From positions 30,724,956 through 30,788,955 of the forward strand of contig CM049318.1 in the NCBI GenBank assembly GCA_026874595.1: 64,000 bases of DNA. Direction: 5' to 3'. Shown in pieces: positions 27,802 through 42,737 of this stretch; position 1 is the first letter of the stretch, and each line of letters opens with the position of its first letter. Position numbers and translations under genes: made by a program. The stretch comes from Sipunculus nudus. Lineage: Eukaryota; Annelida; Sipuncula; Golfingiida; Sipunculidae. The notes under the pieces were generated by a model, which was not told where the DNA came from, did no database searches, and worked only from the letters and a program-made list of their open reading frames with translations.

Positions 27802-29959
27802 GAAGATATGTTGGTGCCCTGGAATGGTTAAGTAATGTTATTCCTGAGAACTTATAAATTAAAAAAAAATGAAAAACGCTCTTGGACACACATCGTAGTA
27901 TTGCTTCCTTTGAATATAAACACAACGTACAACAACTATTGACCCCTTGCTATAGGTTGATTTATTGACACCTTTCTAAGAAACGATACGTCCACGTGGA
28001 GTGACATCATTGTCCACCATTCGCTTTCTTAAGATGACCAGACTACGTCCAAGCTTAAACAAATCTGCTATATTAACCCGTAATACGTCAACAGGATTTT
28101 TATACATGGATTTTTACGAAACTTGAATTCATGTACAGTTTAACAAAGCCAAACTATATAATAAATTTGAATAACATTCGTGATACCTTTCTTCACATAT
28201 CTCATGGGCGCTAACACGCACACATACAATCGAGTGAAAACCATAATTCTCGCTTCGCACAGGGGTAATTAACAGTGCGCAGATATTGCTAAATAATAAT
28301 GTTTTCAGGATGACATCCCGGTGCACTTCCAAAACTCTTTGCAAATTGGGCCATGTCATCCGTCCAAGCAAAACGCTCCTTTGCGCCATATGGCCACTTA
28401 GTCACCTGGATATGACAATCCAGGAATTTGTCACCTATCCTGCGACTGTTGAACTTGGGTAATATTATACTGAGTAGTGAATGTGTCAAGCGGTTTACAC
28501 TGAAACGTCTGGGATGAAAACAAGATGGATAGTGAGTTAGCATAGTGTTTTGGATGTTCATGTTAAGTAAATCAGAATTCAGCAAATGTAATTTTTAATC
28601 ATATCATTAATACGGCTTGAACAGACTTATGTGTGAGAGATGTATAAGCTATAACAATGAAAAGAACTTCTGATATCAAGCTGCCACATGTGCCAACAAG
28701 CATTAGCGTGATTATGAAGTATATAGCACATTTATAAACATATTCGGTCGATAAACATGTCGAATTTCATGTATGGACTCAAAATCAAGGACCAAAATAC
28801 ACAATTTTTTTTTACCAGCCCGTTGTGGTATTTCCCATGTTCCATCACTGCTATACCCATTTGCAATCGCTACCATGGCAACAGGTCTCGGGCTCGGGTC
28901 TGTCCAGGAAAGAATCCTGGAGTGAAAACAGATCCATCTTGTAATCTTATAGATCAAAAAGGGATCTTTGCCCGTTGAGTTAAGGTTTGGCAAACGTTGG
29001 TTATCCACCCTTTTCACCTTTGTAAACCTTATTCAAAAATTCATATATTCCTCAAAATTGTCTCGTTATTATTCAACAGACATGCCCCGTAAATGTTGTA
29101 CTAAAGATAGAGGAAGCTGCAAAACCACCGCAAATCTGTATCCTTTGATAATTCACTTGTGCAAATGTAATATTCACTGTCTCAGAGCCAATAACATTAC
29201 TAAATAACATGCCCCTTCTTTTGAAAAATAAAGTTCTCCCTGTATTCATTTCGGACGCAAGCATATTGTTTAAATAATAAATCGTCATTGAATAATAAAA
29301 TAAAAGAAACATTATAACTGAAAACAACACAGAAAAAGCGTGAATATTTAAGAACTGTTATGTACATTGAGTAACCTAACGTCGTGAGCAAACGGCCCAT
29401 GTTAATTAGGCCTCAGTTGGATTAATGGGAGGTGGAATTTTTTCGATATTTTGATTATTGGGTCCAAAATAACACTTTGAACATACTTTTATTACCTTAT
29501 ATTTATTTTGGGGAGGATATATGCGATAGATGCGCGATTGGAGGCCCCAGGTGCTGATTTGTAATCTTAGCTTGGTACATATACAAGATATATTTTATTA
29601 ATTTTCAGTTAGAATGGCATACATGCTATAAGAGTGTACTTCAAAATTGATTTGAGATCTATAAATCTGCGCAGTTCGTAAATGCCTTCTTTTATTCCAC
29701 AGTTAGTAAAGAATTACACATTGGCTTTTTGTATTCAAATTTACTGAAAATTTGAAAAAATAAGCTACCTCTCTTCGCCAACCTTTGCTCCCCTACCGAG
29801 TTCAATCACCCCATCCTGCCATTGCGCCCAAAAGTCTTTGTAAGCATTCTGATCCAAAATGTGTTCGATATTGGCAGCATTTTTTGTGCTACCATGCTGT
29901 ATCCTGCGCAACACTGATCTTTTATTGTTCCATCCTCCGATTACGAACTAAGGATAAAT

Positions 29960-30038
<79 letters not shown>

Positions 30039-33000
30039 AGAGGAATACTAAGCTGTTATTAAACAAAATCTTCCATCAGGTAATTGAAAAGAGAAGTGCG
30101 AAACACAATTCTTTAATCATGAAATTTAGTTTTTCTTATCACCAGTTTCGTGTATCCAGTGTTTTCTTTATTGTAAATAATCTAATTTCTAGACTTGGAC
30201 ATGTGGCTGAGCTAAAGGGCGAAATGAAAATGGCATGATACACTAAGGAAGTATACAAATTTATTTTCTCAAGTGGTATGTGCAGATTGGTCACACTTTA
30301 TAATGGACCCTACCAGTAAATATTATTATTTATATAAACTTTAAGAAGTCATCATTATTCAAGCCGACTTTTTGCGAATAAAAAAAAACCCGTACCTCGT
30401 ATGCCTCCGTGGGACTGGTCCAGCTGTTGAACAGGGTTAGTGTAGCATCATTTTTTGCTTTAACTCTAAATGTCAATGACGTGATGGCGGGTTTTAACTG
30501 GAGTTGATCGGTGTGTGTGGAAGTATCGGTTTTCATTCTCACAATGCCTTCTGCAACGAAAGGTATATAATCAACATATTTCAAACATCCGCTTTATTGA
30601 TTGATATTTTGTAACATAAAGTTCTGCCCCTCAAACTTCCCCAGTTAGAATAGCTGGGGAAATCAGCAGATAAAAGCACTTTACATAGATCTCCTCGGGG
30701 CATTCAGCCCAAAAAAGCTCTTTAAATAGATCAACTCGGGGCATTAAGCCCATAAAACCTCTTTAAATATATCAACTCGGGGCATTGAGCCCATAAATGC
30801 TCTTTAAATAGTTCAACTTCGGGCATTCAGCCCATGACAGCTCTTTACATAGATCTCCTCGGGGCATCCAGCCCATAAAAAACTCTTTATATAGATCAAC
30901 TCGTGTCATTCAGGGCCACAAAGCTCTTTAATTACATCAGAGGGGTCATTCCGCCCATAAAAAAAACTCATTAAATACATCAACTTGGGGCATTCAGTCT
31001 ATAAAAGCTCTATAAATAAATCAACTCGGGACATTCAGCCCATAAAAGCTCTTTAAATAGATCAGCTCGGGGCATTCAAACCATAAAGCACTTTAAATAG
31101 ACCAACTCGGGGCATTCAGCCCATGAAAGCTCTTAAATAGATCAAACCGGGGCATTCAGCCCATAAAAGCTCCTGAAATAGATCAACTCGGGGCATTCTG
31201 CCCATCAAAGCTCTTTAAATAGATCACCTCTGGGCATTCAGCCCATAACAGCTCTTAAATAGATCAACTCGGGGCATTCAGCCCATAAAGCTCTTTAAAC
31301 AGATCAACTCTGGGCATTCAGCCCATAACAGCTCTTAAATAGATCAACTCGGGGCATTCAGCCCATAAAGCTCTTAAATAGATCAACTCGGGGCATTCAG
31401 CCCATAAAAGCTCTTTAAATTGATCAACTAGGGGCATTCAGCCCATAAAGCTGTTTATATAGATCGACTCGGGGCATTCAGCCCATAAAAGCTCTTTAAA
31501 TAGATCAACTCGGGGCATTCAGCCCATGAAAGCTATTAAATAGATCAACTCGGGGTATTCAGCCCATAAAAGCTCCTGAAATAGATCAACTCGGGGCATT
31601 CTGCCCATAAAATCTCTTTAAATAGATCAATTCTGGGCATTCAGCCCATTAAAACTCTTTAAATAGATCAACTCGGGCTTTCAGCCCATAAAACTTTAAA
31701 TAGACCAACTCGGGGCATTCAGCCCATTAAAGCTCTTTAAATAGACCAACTTGTGGCATTCAGCCCATAAAAGCTCTTTAAATAGATCAACTCGGGGCAT
31801 TCAGCCCATAAAGCTCTTTAAATAGATCAACTCGGGGCATCCAGCCCATAAATGCTCTTTTAATAGACCAACTCGGGGCATTCAGCTCATAAAAGCTCTT
31901 TCATTAGATTAGAGGGGTTATTCAGCCATAGGGCTCCATACTTGCTTTTCTACCCTATCGTTTTTCAATTAAAGCAACTTGGGGGTATTCCGACCTATAT
32001 TAGATTAGCCCGGCTGCAATCGTACCTTCTGTTAGATATGATGGGGGAATCGGCCACAAAGCTCTTCACTATTGCAGATATACAAACAATACAGCTATAG
32101 TCATAAACACAACAACAGACATAAAATACAGCTACAGGTATAAAACAATGCTATAGTCATACAATAAAGCTGTAGTCTATGACTACAATTACAGTCATAA
32201 AATACAGCTATAGTCATAACACAGAGCTACACACGTAGTAATAAAAATACAGCTACAGTCATAACACAAAATTATTTTCATTAAATTCAGCTAACTATAG
32301 TTATGAAGTACAGTCTTAAAATACAGCTCTCATAAAATATGGTGAAAGTCCTAAGTACAGATATTATCATTAAATGATGCTGATATATAATAACTTAGAA
32401 ACAGTTCACGGTTAAGGACACATAATCAAGGACATATGATTTTTTTTAATTAAAAGCAGATACATGCTACAAACACAGACTGGAAGCCCACCTACAATGT
32501 TTAAAGATAATTATTTTACTTTCAGCATTTGAAACATACAAAATAGTTTAATTTTCATAAATATAACTGACCTGAACTATTAGTGTCAAACGTCGCCAAC
32601 AGATGCCGCTAAGGTGTGGAAAGGTCTGTTAGAATTTAGATATGTCACCGAGCTCAAGGCTCACAGGGCTTCATGCGACCCGATCTAGATCTTAGATGTC
32701 ATATTTCACAAGAGTCTAACCATTTCAAAGAAGAAATTCCTTTGGATTACATTTAAATGAAAATAACATATAAGTATGTGCATTCTACAGCAAAGATAAG
32801 AAAAACCTTATCATGGCAAATACTTCCTTTGGCCTAAAAATAATATAATTAAACAGCATTAACAAAGTGACAGCCGAAAATATTTCTTTAGAGTACTGTT
32901 CGGTAAATAGTTTGTCAGAGTATGTCCCATTAATCTGAGGTGCGCCAAACTGTCTCGTTATTACGTTTATTACAGAGCCATGCAACCAGGACAAAACCCG

Positions 33001-33225
33001 GGTCACCTCGTCATCGGGATTTCCCTGCTCGGTGTTATCAAAGCATATTCACGCCACGTTTACAGGTCGGTTTGTTACGAGTAGCTGCATGACATTCCAG
33101 CTTTAGAAGTTTAAGATCCCTGGGACCAGTTCCACATTCTAGTCTGTATATGTATATACATAAACGTATGGACAAAAATAAGCAGAATAAAAGAAAGCTG
33201 TGTGCAGGTAGTCTATAAGATAGCT

Positions 33226-33320
<95 letters not shown>

Positions 33321-34267
33321 CATTTTTACATCTTATAATCACAAAATGGCAACGCAGCATGTGTTATTAAGCAAAGACACTAATTTAAATGATATCATCG
33401 TAAGAAAACATTCTTTAATGAGATCAAATGTTTGAGCTAATGTCAAATCTTTTCTCTTTAAATTTGAGGTTGACATGTACACAAGTAATGGTGACTGTAA
33501 ACAGTAACTGTGATTATGATACAGAATGGAAAATGTACAGTATGAATCATTATGTAACAGAGCGGTTAAATAAATACTGCCCTGGTCTATAGTGGACATG
33601 TACCTGTGATGGGCCAGAGGGGCATTTAGCTGTCACCTCATCACAGAATAATAATTTGGTGAATGAGCAGGGCTTCGTTCCACTCTTGGCAGCCAAACAA
33701 ACGAACAAACATTAATTAATTAGCACAGGGGCATCTAGTCATGGATGATCTCTGACTTGTGCCGGTGCAGGCATATTAATCTAATTAGTATGCAGGCATC
33801 CTGTGCTTAGTCTTGAGTCAGGTAGATTATAGGCACTATTATGCAATGTTCACTTGTATACCTCTAAATTTGGTTCATTTTTTATTGCTATTATTAAAAT
33901 TGATGAAATTTTATAATTAAATAATAAAGTATTAATATTATCGTAATATCTTTAAAGCCCAATAAAGATGCGTACAAAGTTGCTATATGGAGATAGTTCA
34001 ACCCTGAAAATCTGTGAAGTGCCCAAATTAGCTCAGGAAAACTTTCCACTTTACAGAATATAGAGTAGCCCACATTAGCTTAAAATAATAAAGAGCAGAA
34101 AAAACGGGACTACCCAAAAGTGCCCACTTTATAGAGGTGCCCACTAGGAGAGATTCCACTGCAGCTGGTTTCCCTGGTCCCAGGGATCGTAAACTTATGA
34201 TTTGCAAATCCATATCATGCAGATAAAATGCATATATAAAATATATATGTATATATGTGCACTAGTG

Positions 34268-34327
<60 letters not shown>

Positions 34328-34693
34328 AATATTATATATACATAATATGAATTTCTAAATATCATTTAAAGTCATTATTTGTAGTCACTAATATATAATG
34401 AAATAACTTTACGGAATGTAAAATTAATTTATTTTAATATAAAGTATGACAATATAAAACTGTAAACTAATGATAAAGATATAATTAAATCATCATATAT
34501 CACATGTTCTTCCTCACAAGGACATGCTCAGCCATGACATTAAGATCATGCGTTTAGCCTACGAGGAAGTACAGCAAGGCAAACCTGCTACCCCTAAGCA
34601 AATTTGATTAACCCTTTTGCCCTGGTCTAATATGCGGCCAACTCTATGGGGTACTCCATACTACTGAAGGTAGCTTAATACAATAGTGATGTA

Positions 34694-34742
<49 letters not shown>

Positions 34743-35654
34743 TAAGAAGAAGAGTAAGAACGTGCACTTTTGCTTGTGCTTATACATGCGACAAGTAATG
34801 TATGAAGCCTACTAGCACTCTCAACAAACGAGTATACCTTTGCTAAGTGGCTGTCTGCCCTGTATTTATTTAATGCATATATTATGTACTGTGGCGTAGT
34901 AACGCGTACATACGTGGAAAGTGGAGTTCATTTTTTGTATCTATACATGTGTTTGAAGGATCGTGACATGAATGCATCCCAGTAAATGGAGACTTCTTTT
35001 TGTTTGCACGAATACGACGGGTCGTATATAATCGCCTCCTGTGACTATGTGGGACAGAGTGTTTACCCAAATTAGAAAACACTACTAACATTTTCACGTC
35101 CCGAAGCAAAAAAATTGCCTGTGCCTAACATTACAGGGGCGTCAATACAGTGGGGGGAGGGGGAATTTACCCCCCTTCAATTTTCAGGATGTCAAAGTTA
35201 TCACTTTACCCTGCTTTAATCAAGAGAATAATATATATATGTGTGTGTGTGCGTGTGTGTATTGGAAATGAAATAATTTTAAACTTTGATTACCTTTCCA
35301 CGCCCGCAGGTCATCCCTCATCCGTCCCTTTCCTTTTTTAAGTTTACTCCATTAAATATATAGCTGCATATCACTGTATTTGTACTGAATGTACAGTTAT
35401 ATACACAATGCCGTTGGTGATAACATGGTTAAGGAAGCGAAATCCGAGCCATCCTCTTAACTCAAGTCTTTATATACATATTGTTTGTTTGTCTGTCCCC
35501 CCCCCCCCCCCATTTTCATGACATTCCAGCTTTAGAAGTTTAAGATCCCTGGAACCAGTTCCACATTCTAGTCTGTATATGTATATACATAAACGTATGG
35601 ACAAAAATAAGCAGAATAAAAGAAAGCTGTGTGCAGGTAGTCTATAAGATAGCT

Positions 35655-35731
<77 letters not shown>

Positions 35732-37829
35732 CATTTTTACATCTTATAATCACAAAATGGCAACGCAGCATGTGTTATTAAGCAAAGACACTAATTTAAA
35801 TGATATCATCGTAAGAAAACATTCTTTAATGAGATCAAATGTTTGAGCTAATGTCAAATCTCTTCTCTTTAAATTTGAGGTTGACATATACACAAGTAAT
35901 GGTGACTGTGAACAGTAACTGTGATTATGATACAGAATGGAAAATTTACAGTATGAATCATTATGTAACAGAGCGGTTAAATAAATACTGCCCTGGTCTA
36001 TAGTGGACATGTACCTGTGATGGGCCAGAGGGGCATTTAGCTGTCACCTCATCACAGAATAATAATTTGGTGAATGAGCAGGGCTTCGTTCCACTCTTGG
36101 CAGCCAAACAAACGAACAAACATTAATTAATTAGCACAGGGGCATCTAGTCATGGATGATCTCTGACTTGTGCCGGTGCAGGCATATTAATCTAATTAGT
36201 ATGCAGGCATCCTGTGCTTAGTCTTGAGTCAGGTAGATTATAATCACTATTATGCAATGTTCACTTGTATACCTCTAAATTTGGTTCATTTTTTATTGCT
36301 ATTATTAAAATTGATGAAATTTTATAAGTAAATAATAAAGTATCAATATTATCGTAATATCTTTAAAGCCCAATAAAGATGCGTACAAAGTTGCTATATG
36401 GAGATAGTTCAACCCTGAAAATCTGTGAAGTGCCCAAATTAGCTCAGGAAAACTAATCGCCTCCTGTGACTATGTGGGACAGAGTGTTTACCCAAATTAG
36501 AAAACACTAATAACATTTTCACGTCCCGAAGCAAAAAAATTGCCTGTGCCTAACATTACAGGGGCGTCAATACAGTGGGGGGAGGGGGAATTTACCCCCC
36601 CTTCAATTTTCAGGATGTCAAAGTTATCACTTTATCCTGCTTTAATCAAGAGAATAATATATATATGTGTGTGTGTGCGTGTGTGTATTGGAAATGAAAT
36701 AATTTTAAACTTTGATTACCTTTCCACGCCCGCAGGTCATCCCTCATCCGTCCCTTTCCCTTTTTAAGTTTACTCCATCAAATATATAGCTGCATATCAC
36801 TGTATTTGTACTGAATGTACAGTTATATACACAATGCCGTTGGTGTTAACATGGTTAACGGAAGCGAAATCCGAGCCATCCTCTTAACTCAAGTCTTTAT
36901 ATACATATTGTTTGTTTGTCTGTCCCCCCCCCCCCCCATTTTCTCTCTTGCCCTCTCCAATTCGCTCCCCACCCATATACACATTTATTTCAATATTCGC
37001 TGGATTGAGAGAGAGAAACAGAGAGAGGAAAAGAGGAGGAAGGTTTTAAGCCTAAATGTTCTGTTTAATTATCTATACTGTATTCCTTAAGATAAAAATA
37101 AAGGCCATGCTTTATTCCAAATTATTTATCATGGTTGTTAAATAAATATATTTAGATATATCATTAATATTAAGATATAATTCTGTGTAGCATTCAACAG
37201 CCATTGAGATGTTAATTGTTGTTACGATATTAAATCTTATCTTTGGATTGTTCTTATAAGAGTTTTTATCACAGTACTTTTATTAACGCGTCAATAACAT
37301 AAATAATAATAATAATAATACCCCTATATTTTGCAAATTAGATGAACGTGAACTTGTATTTAAAATAGTCCCCCTCTCCGCCGAAATTTAGTTCTGGGTC
37401 CATCCTTCTCTGATTACCAGACCTAGGGTCAACTTTGAATTGAAATGGAATTGGAATTGAAGAGAACAGTGTATGAATTGGAATTAAATAGAAAAAGGTG
37501 TAAATTAAACTGATTGGAATTGAATTGGAATTTTAGTTTACAGGTTACACTGAATTGATCGTAAATCATAACAACAAAAGTTCTAATAACAAACGTTGCT
37601 CTTTGGATGTTGCTCAAGGTCAGTTTTTAAATCAGACTTGCAGCATCTTTGAAAGTCAAAACAAATCCTTCTCATGGGTGACACAAATATCATGATGACA
37701 GAACTGCTTCTTATTCACTTTTACTGAATTGTATGTATCATCAGTTTCTCCACAAAAGATAAAGGATAATATTAATATAATAATATAATGTATAGTAATG
37801 AAATGTTCAGCTTATCGAAGAAATAGTTA

Positions 37830-37903
<74 letters not shown>

Positions 37904-40316
37904 TGAGCTGTAAAAGTAATGGTTATAGAAGACAAAGTATTAGAGTAATATGTGTTACTTTCTATTACATGTAGTTTAAATTTCCTGCTGTGTCATAAAA
38001 CGTGATCAGATGATGTTCTGGTCCTTTGACTTTCTAGGATATGTCTATTGTCACATCATTCTGTGTGCCTGGAGCTGCTCTGCTGACCTGTGTGCATTGA
38101 CCAACTCTTAAGTATTTGATGACCAGTTGGTGTGATAGTAAAATACCTCCCAGAGACTGGTGAAGTCAGTAAAAATAAATTGCACATGCACTAAACTTTT
38201 TGACCTTGCCATTGTTAGGGGATATAACAGAGATCGACCTCTCCTCCCCCACCCACCATGTTTATGAGAACATAAATGTTTTCAATCACCCAATATAGAA
38301 TATATGCCACTCATTTGAAATCTAGGCAAACCTTTATCCCTATTTAAGCAGTTTACCTGATCTTTAGGAACAATTGCCCAGTAAAACTAGTAAAAAAATA
38401 AAACATGTCTGGCTGCCTGCCTTGCCACATGAAATGGTAAAACTCACAATTACTGACACTTAATTTAGGTTTTGAGAAAATGCAACAAATTCTGAACAAA
38501 AGTGTAAGTTGTGTATTTGTTGAAAAGTAACAGAAGACCTGTGCTAATACTTGTTACACACCAATGAAAGGTATCCGAATTAATGCAACTTTTTAAATTG
38601 CGAATTGAATTTGAATAAGAATTATTTTAATTGAATTGCAATTGATATATTTCTCCAGCACATTGGACTGAATTGGAATTGAAGTTTCTTAAAAATTCTT
38701 GAATTGGAATTGAATTCGATTTTTAAAATTTGAATTCACCCAAGGTCATTATTTTGAGAAAATTGAGAGCGGATTAAATATGGTATACCCTATTCCAACG
38801 GCCTGCCCCCCCCCCCCCCGCATTGCGGAAGGTAAGCCCTCCCCCTAAATAACATGTTCTAACGAATGTATGTAAAGAGAAGATAACAAATAACACCAAC
38901 GTGCTCATTTTATTACACATGCCCCGAAACACACGATCACACACAGATATAGGGGTCATTATTATCGGGAAATACAGACACCTGCTGGTATTAATGTCCT
39001 TCAAATATCGTTTTTGAACACAATTAGATGCGTTTATCATGATATGTTACTATACCATCATTTTAGGACAAAGATGTATAAGCTGTCCTCAACACCATGA
39101 CATATACAATAACTTTAGCTGGTGCCATTTGACGAAATGACATACTTCATTCATCTATAAAAATGGTTTATAAGTTTTATATATTTTTCTGTGTAATCAT
39201 GACATCACAAGGGCTGACACCTTTCGTCTTCAAAAGCAAGTTATCCTTATTTGACAGTTCTTTTTTTCATTTTTATACAAATTTCACAGTCAATATATTA
39301 CATACTAGCTGATAAACCCGGTATATCGGGCTTTTTACCAGCGATGGGGAGATGAATTAACTGATGTGAGGAATGTTGGCTCATTTTTTTTTTGTAAAAC
39401 TTAAAAAAGAAAACATAAATTTCAGTTGGATACTGTCTCAATAAGATATGCACAAACATATTTTCTTATTTATTTATTTGTGGCGCTGCGCTCCTGGCAA
39501 GAAATCCATATACCCGTATGTTTACCTAAAGACTTGGTAAGTGATTAACTTTACATTTTCGAACCGGAATGGGACGTGGGGGCATCCATGTTTTCGATGA
39601 TCTTTGACTGCTTACTATTGTTGGAGGTTTAAGGGATAGGTTGATGTGAGGAAGGCAATACAGGTGAGCTTAATTTAATTTTAAGGAAACTATTCCTGTA
39701 GAAAGATACGGAAATATGCAACCTCGTTAGTAGCAGAAGCGGACCAATTTTAAGGCCTTGAACCGCCGCCCCTACCCGACCCCCACCCCTTTTCCGGAAG
39801 TGGGCACCTTGTATTTGGTACTGTCATTAATCCCTTTAGGCTGATCCCCTCATTTTCATAAAGCGAGAGTCATGTGTTTTTCCCATTTACTTACCACGCA
39901 CGTGGGTCAGAGCCTGGGTCAAATGTCAGACCAGACATGCTTAAATCCTTCACTGAAAGTAAGGGTTAGTTACTAAGTATTCATTTTTACAAAAAAAAGT
40001 CCTTAATCCTGCGCTGCATTGGACCACACAGGCAATCCGGTCTTTTCCGAAGGTAGTTCGGCGTTTTTATGGTGGAAACCTCCACATGCAGATCATAAAA
40101 CACGCAAAAATCGCTCGAGATGGTGTGTACATTAAACATTATTTATTCTCATATCGGCGAGGACACTCCGGGAAAAATACTCTTGAGGTATGAAAATGTC
40201 TTACGCAACTCGGTTTCAGAGAACATTGCGAACAAGGTTGGCCCGAATATTAGTATGAGATGAACAAATGTGCTCCTTATAAGATAAAACAGAGGTCAAA
40301 CACACACACACACACA

Positions 40317-40350
<34 letters not shown>

Positions 40351-42034
40351 TATATATAACATTGCGAACAAATATAATAGATGTATCAGTATAAAACTCG
40401 TTTTTCCACGCATCAAAATTATAATGTTCATGAATATACATAGAAACAAAAACCTATCGAACGTAGACTTCCAGTCAAAAGATATTTTGTTCGCAAACTT
40501 CCTTTATAGGAAAGGATGTACTTTTGATAAACATATCCACCACGCAGTTATTGAGTTACACTCTTATTAGAGTGTTTAGTACCATTAATTAGCCCTATCA
40601 CATGTTCATAATTAATTTATATTTGTTAATAGCTGTGAATAGAGTAGTGGTTGTTTAATGAAATTCCAAGTTACAGTTAAGAGAAAGGCATCTGAATTGC
40701 AACCCTGAAGGAGCCACACAAGAGACAGTACTCGTGATATTAAGATATTTTGGCAATAACCTAAAATCTCTTAACTTAGACAAGTGGGGGGGGGGGGGTC
40801 AGTATCTAAAACGTCCTCAATAAGATGAGCTGAGGGCACTCAGCCCCTAAATTCCTACATTTAGTTCAGCGGGGATGGGGGATACTAAATCCCCTTAATC
40901 TCTTCAATGAAATTCGCTAGGTGGACGTAAAGGACATCAATCCTTCCACTGAGATCAGCTGGGAGGAGGGGGGGCATTTCTACCCTAAAGATCCTCAAAT
41001 AGATCAGCTTGGTACAGGCCTTGCAGCTTTGTATGAGATGCAGGCAGGTTTAATTGAGGTGTGTGTGTGGGGGGGGGGGGGGGGGAGGGGGGTTCAACTA
41101 TTTTAAATATTTCAAAATTTAGGAGTCTCGTTCTTTCCTTTTTGTGTGCATAATTTTGACAAAAAATGCCTGAGCGGGTCCGAGCCGGTCAGGACAGACT
41201 ATACTTTAAATGGCACTTGAAAATACGGAAGTTTCGTTTTTCTTTAGTGCGACTTTTCATCGTGGCCCGGGAAGTAATGTACACAAAAGGCCCGTTAAAC
41301 GCCTGAATTAAGATAGTATCATTTAATATTTGTATTAGCAAGCATACAATGTTAATCGGGAGTGAACTTTCATATTCATATAGCTTTCCACAGGGAGGGC
41401 TTAACACTGTCGGGTCGACTATGGCAGCATTGCTATGGCACCATTGCTTTCTTGAAAAAGTGAAAATTTGAACTGTCTTTGTTATAACTTGTCTGTTTAT
41501 AATCATGTGTGACAAGAAGGGACTAAGGTCGCTCGGGCACAGGGGTTTCAAAAGATACCAACAAATGCATAAACGAAATCATAAATCTCATTAGTCTAAA
41601 ATTACCTAAATGTTAATTAGTTATGTCTAGGGTTTTAATTTATGTATAAATTTTGACACATATATATTAATTCTCTGTTAAATTGCTGATAATGTCCCGG
41701 TAATTATTAATTCTTCCTACTTCCAATTAGTCTTGTCGTGTTTTGTGAAAACTACTTTTGTTGATAGTATACATTTATGAGGATCACATACTGGTTTGTG
41801 GGTAGCCTCCTGTACTTTGGTTGCTTTAAGGCTATAGTGATACCTGCTATGATCACAATATTGAATCATTTTTACTTTATTTAATGAACAAACAGACCTT
41901 ATCTGCCAATTAATGACTTCCATATGACATGATTAATAATATCGGAGAATGTATATGCATGAGAACAAAATAGTACACGGTCTTAAATGCAGCAAAAAAG
42001 TCAAGCATTGCTGTGCATCCCTCACCTTTATATG

Positions 42035-42082
<48 letters not shown>

Positions 42083-42676
42083 ATTGTCTGTTACCTCCCA
42101 TTGAGTAGAGGCATATATGATTACACCCATATACATAAATCGGGGGAGGGGGGTAACCCGGGAACCTTATTGTACCGCCTCAAAATTTCCTCCTTGGAGG
42201 CCCTGATGAGATCAGGTTGGCGGCACTCATTCTATAAATGTTTTCATCTTCTAAGGGCACCCTATCTAGTTTGCAAACCTTCTTCCGCTGACATGAGTTG
42301 GCCACTTTGTCTTTTTTTAATTTTGCACTGAAACCAAACAGTCAGTTACTAGTATCACATAAATGAAGAAGCGGTGTATATGACCCATTGACAAGCCAAC
42401 TTCTCTAGAGGGGATACCCAGCAAACAGTAATATAGAGACAGTGGTATTATGAAATGAACTATAGAACGAATGCATTGACCAGTGAGCGAGGCGTATCAA
42501 ACAGTTATTCTTTGCATAAGGAATAACACTTGGTCCGGGGCCAATAATATTGCAGTTCTACATGTTTTTCGAGTCATTAACTTATTGTGAAATATTATAA
42601 TTCAGAACCATTTCTCCGAATAAGAACATATTGATATGGACTTGTAATAATTATCATTAAAACAAAAGACTAAATA

Positions 42677-42737
<61 letters not shown>

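Larger units (their letters stand above)
32930..39200. repeat. Older segmental duplication, arm 1
   Basis: Colinear blocks match 43610-48005: CCTCGTCATCGGGAT (33008; 43690), GACATGAATGCATCC (about 34965; 44417), CCTGTGACTATGTGG (35036; about 44500), ATTGAGAGCGG (38762; 47511), ACACCTGCTGGTAT (38980; about 47748). Strongly diverged, with insertions in both arms. Confidence 0.7.

Noticed and set aside
29785-30051. Plus-strand 88-codon ORF
   Set aside because: It is the antisense shadow of RPTP exon 3 continued into a (TA)n tract.
33202-33599. Conserved 77- and 86-codon ORFs present in both copies of the 33/35.6-kb duplication
   Set aside because: The identity reflects a recent DNA duplication, not coding constraint; the plus-strand frame runs through (CT)n(TA)n.
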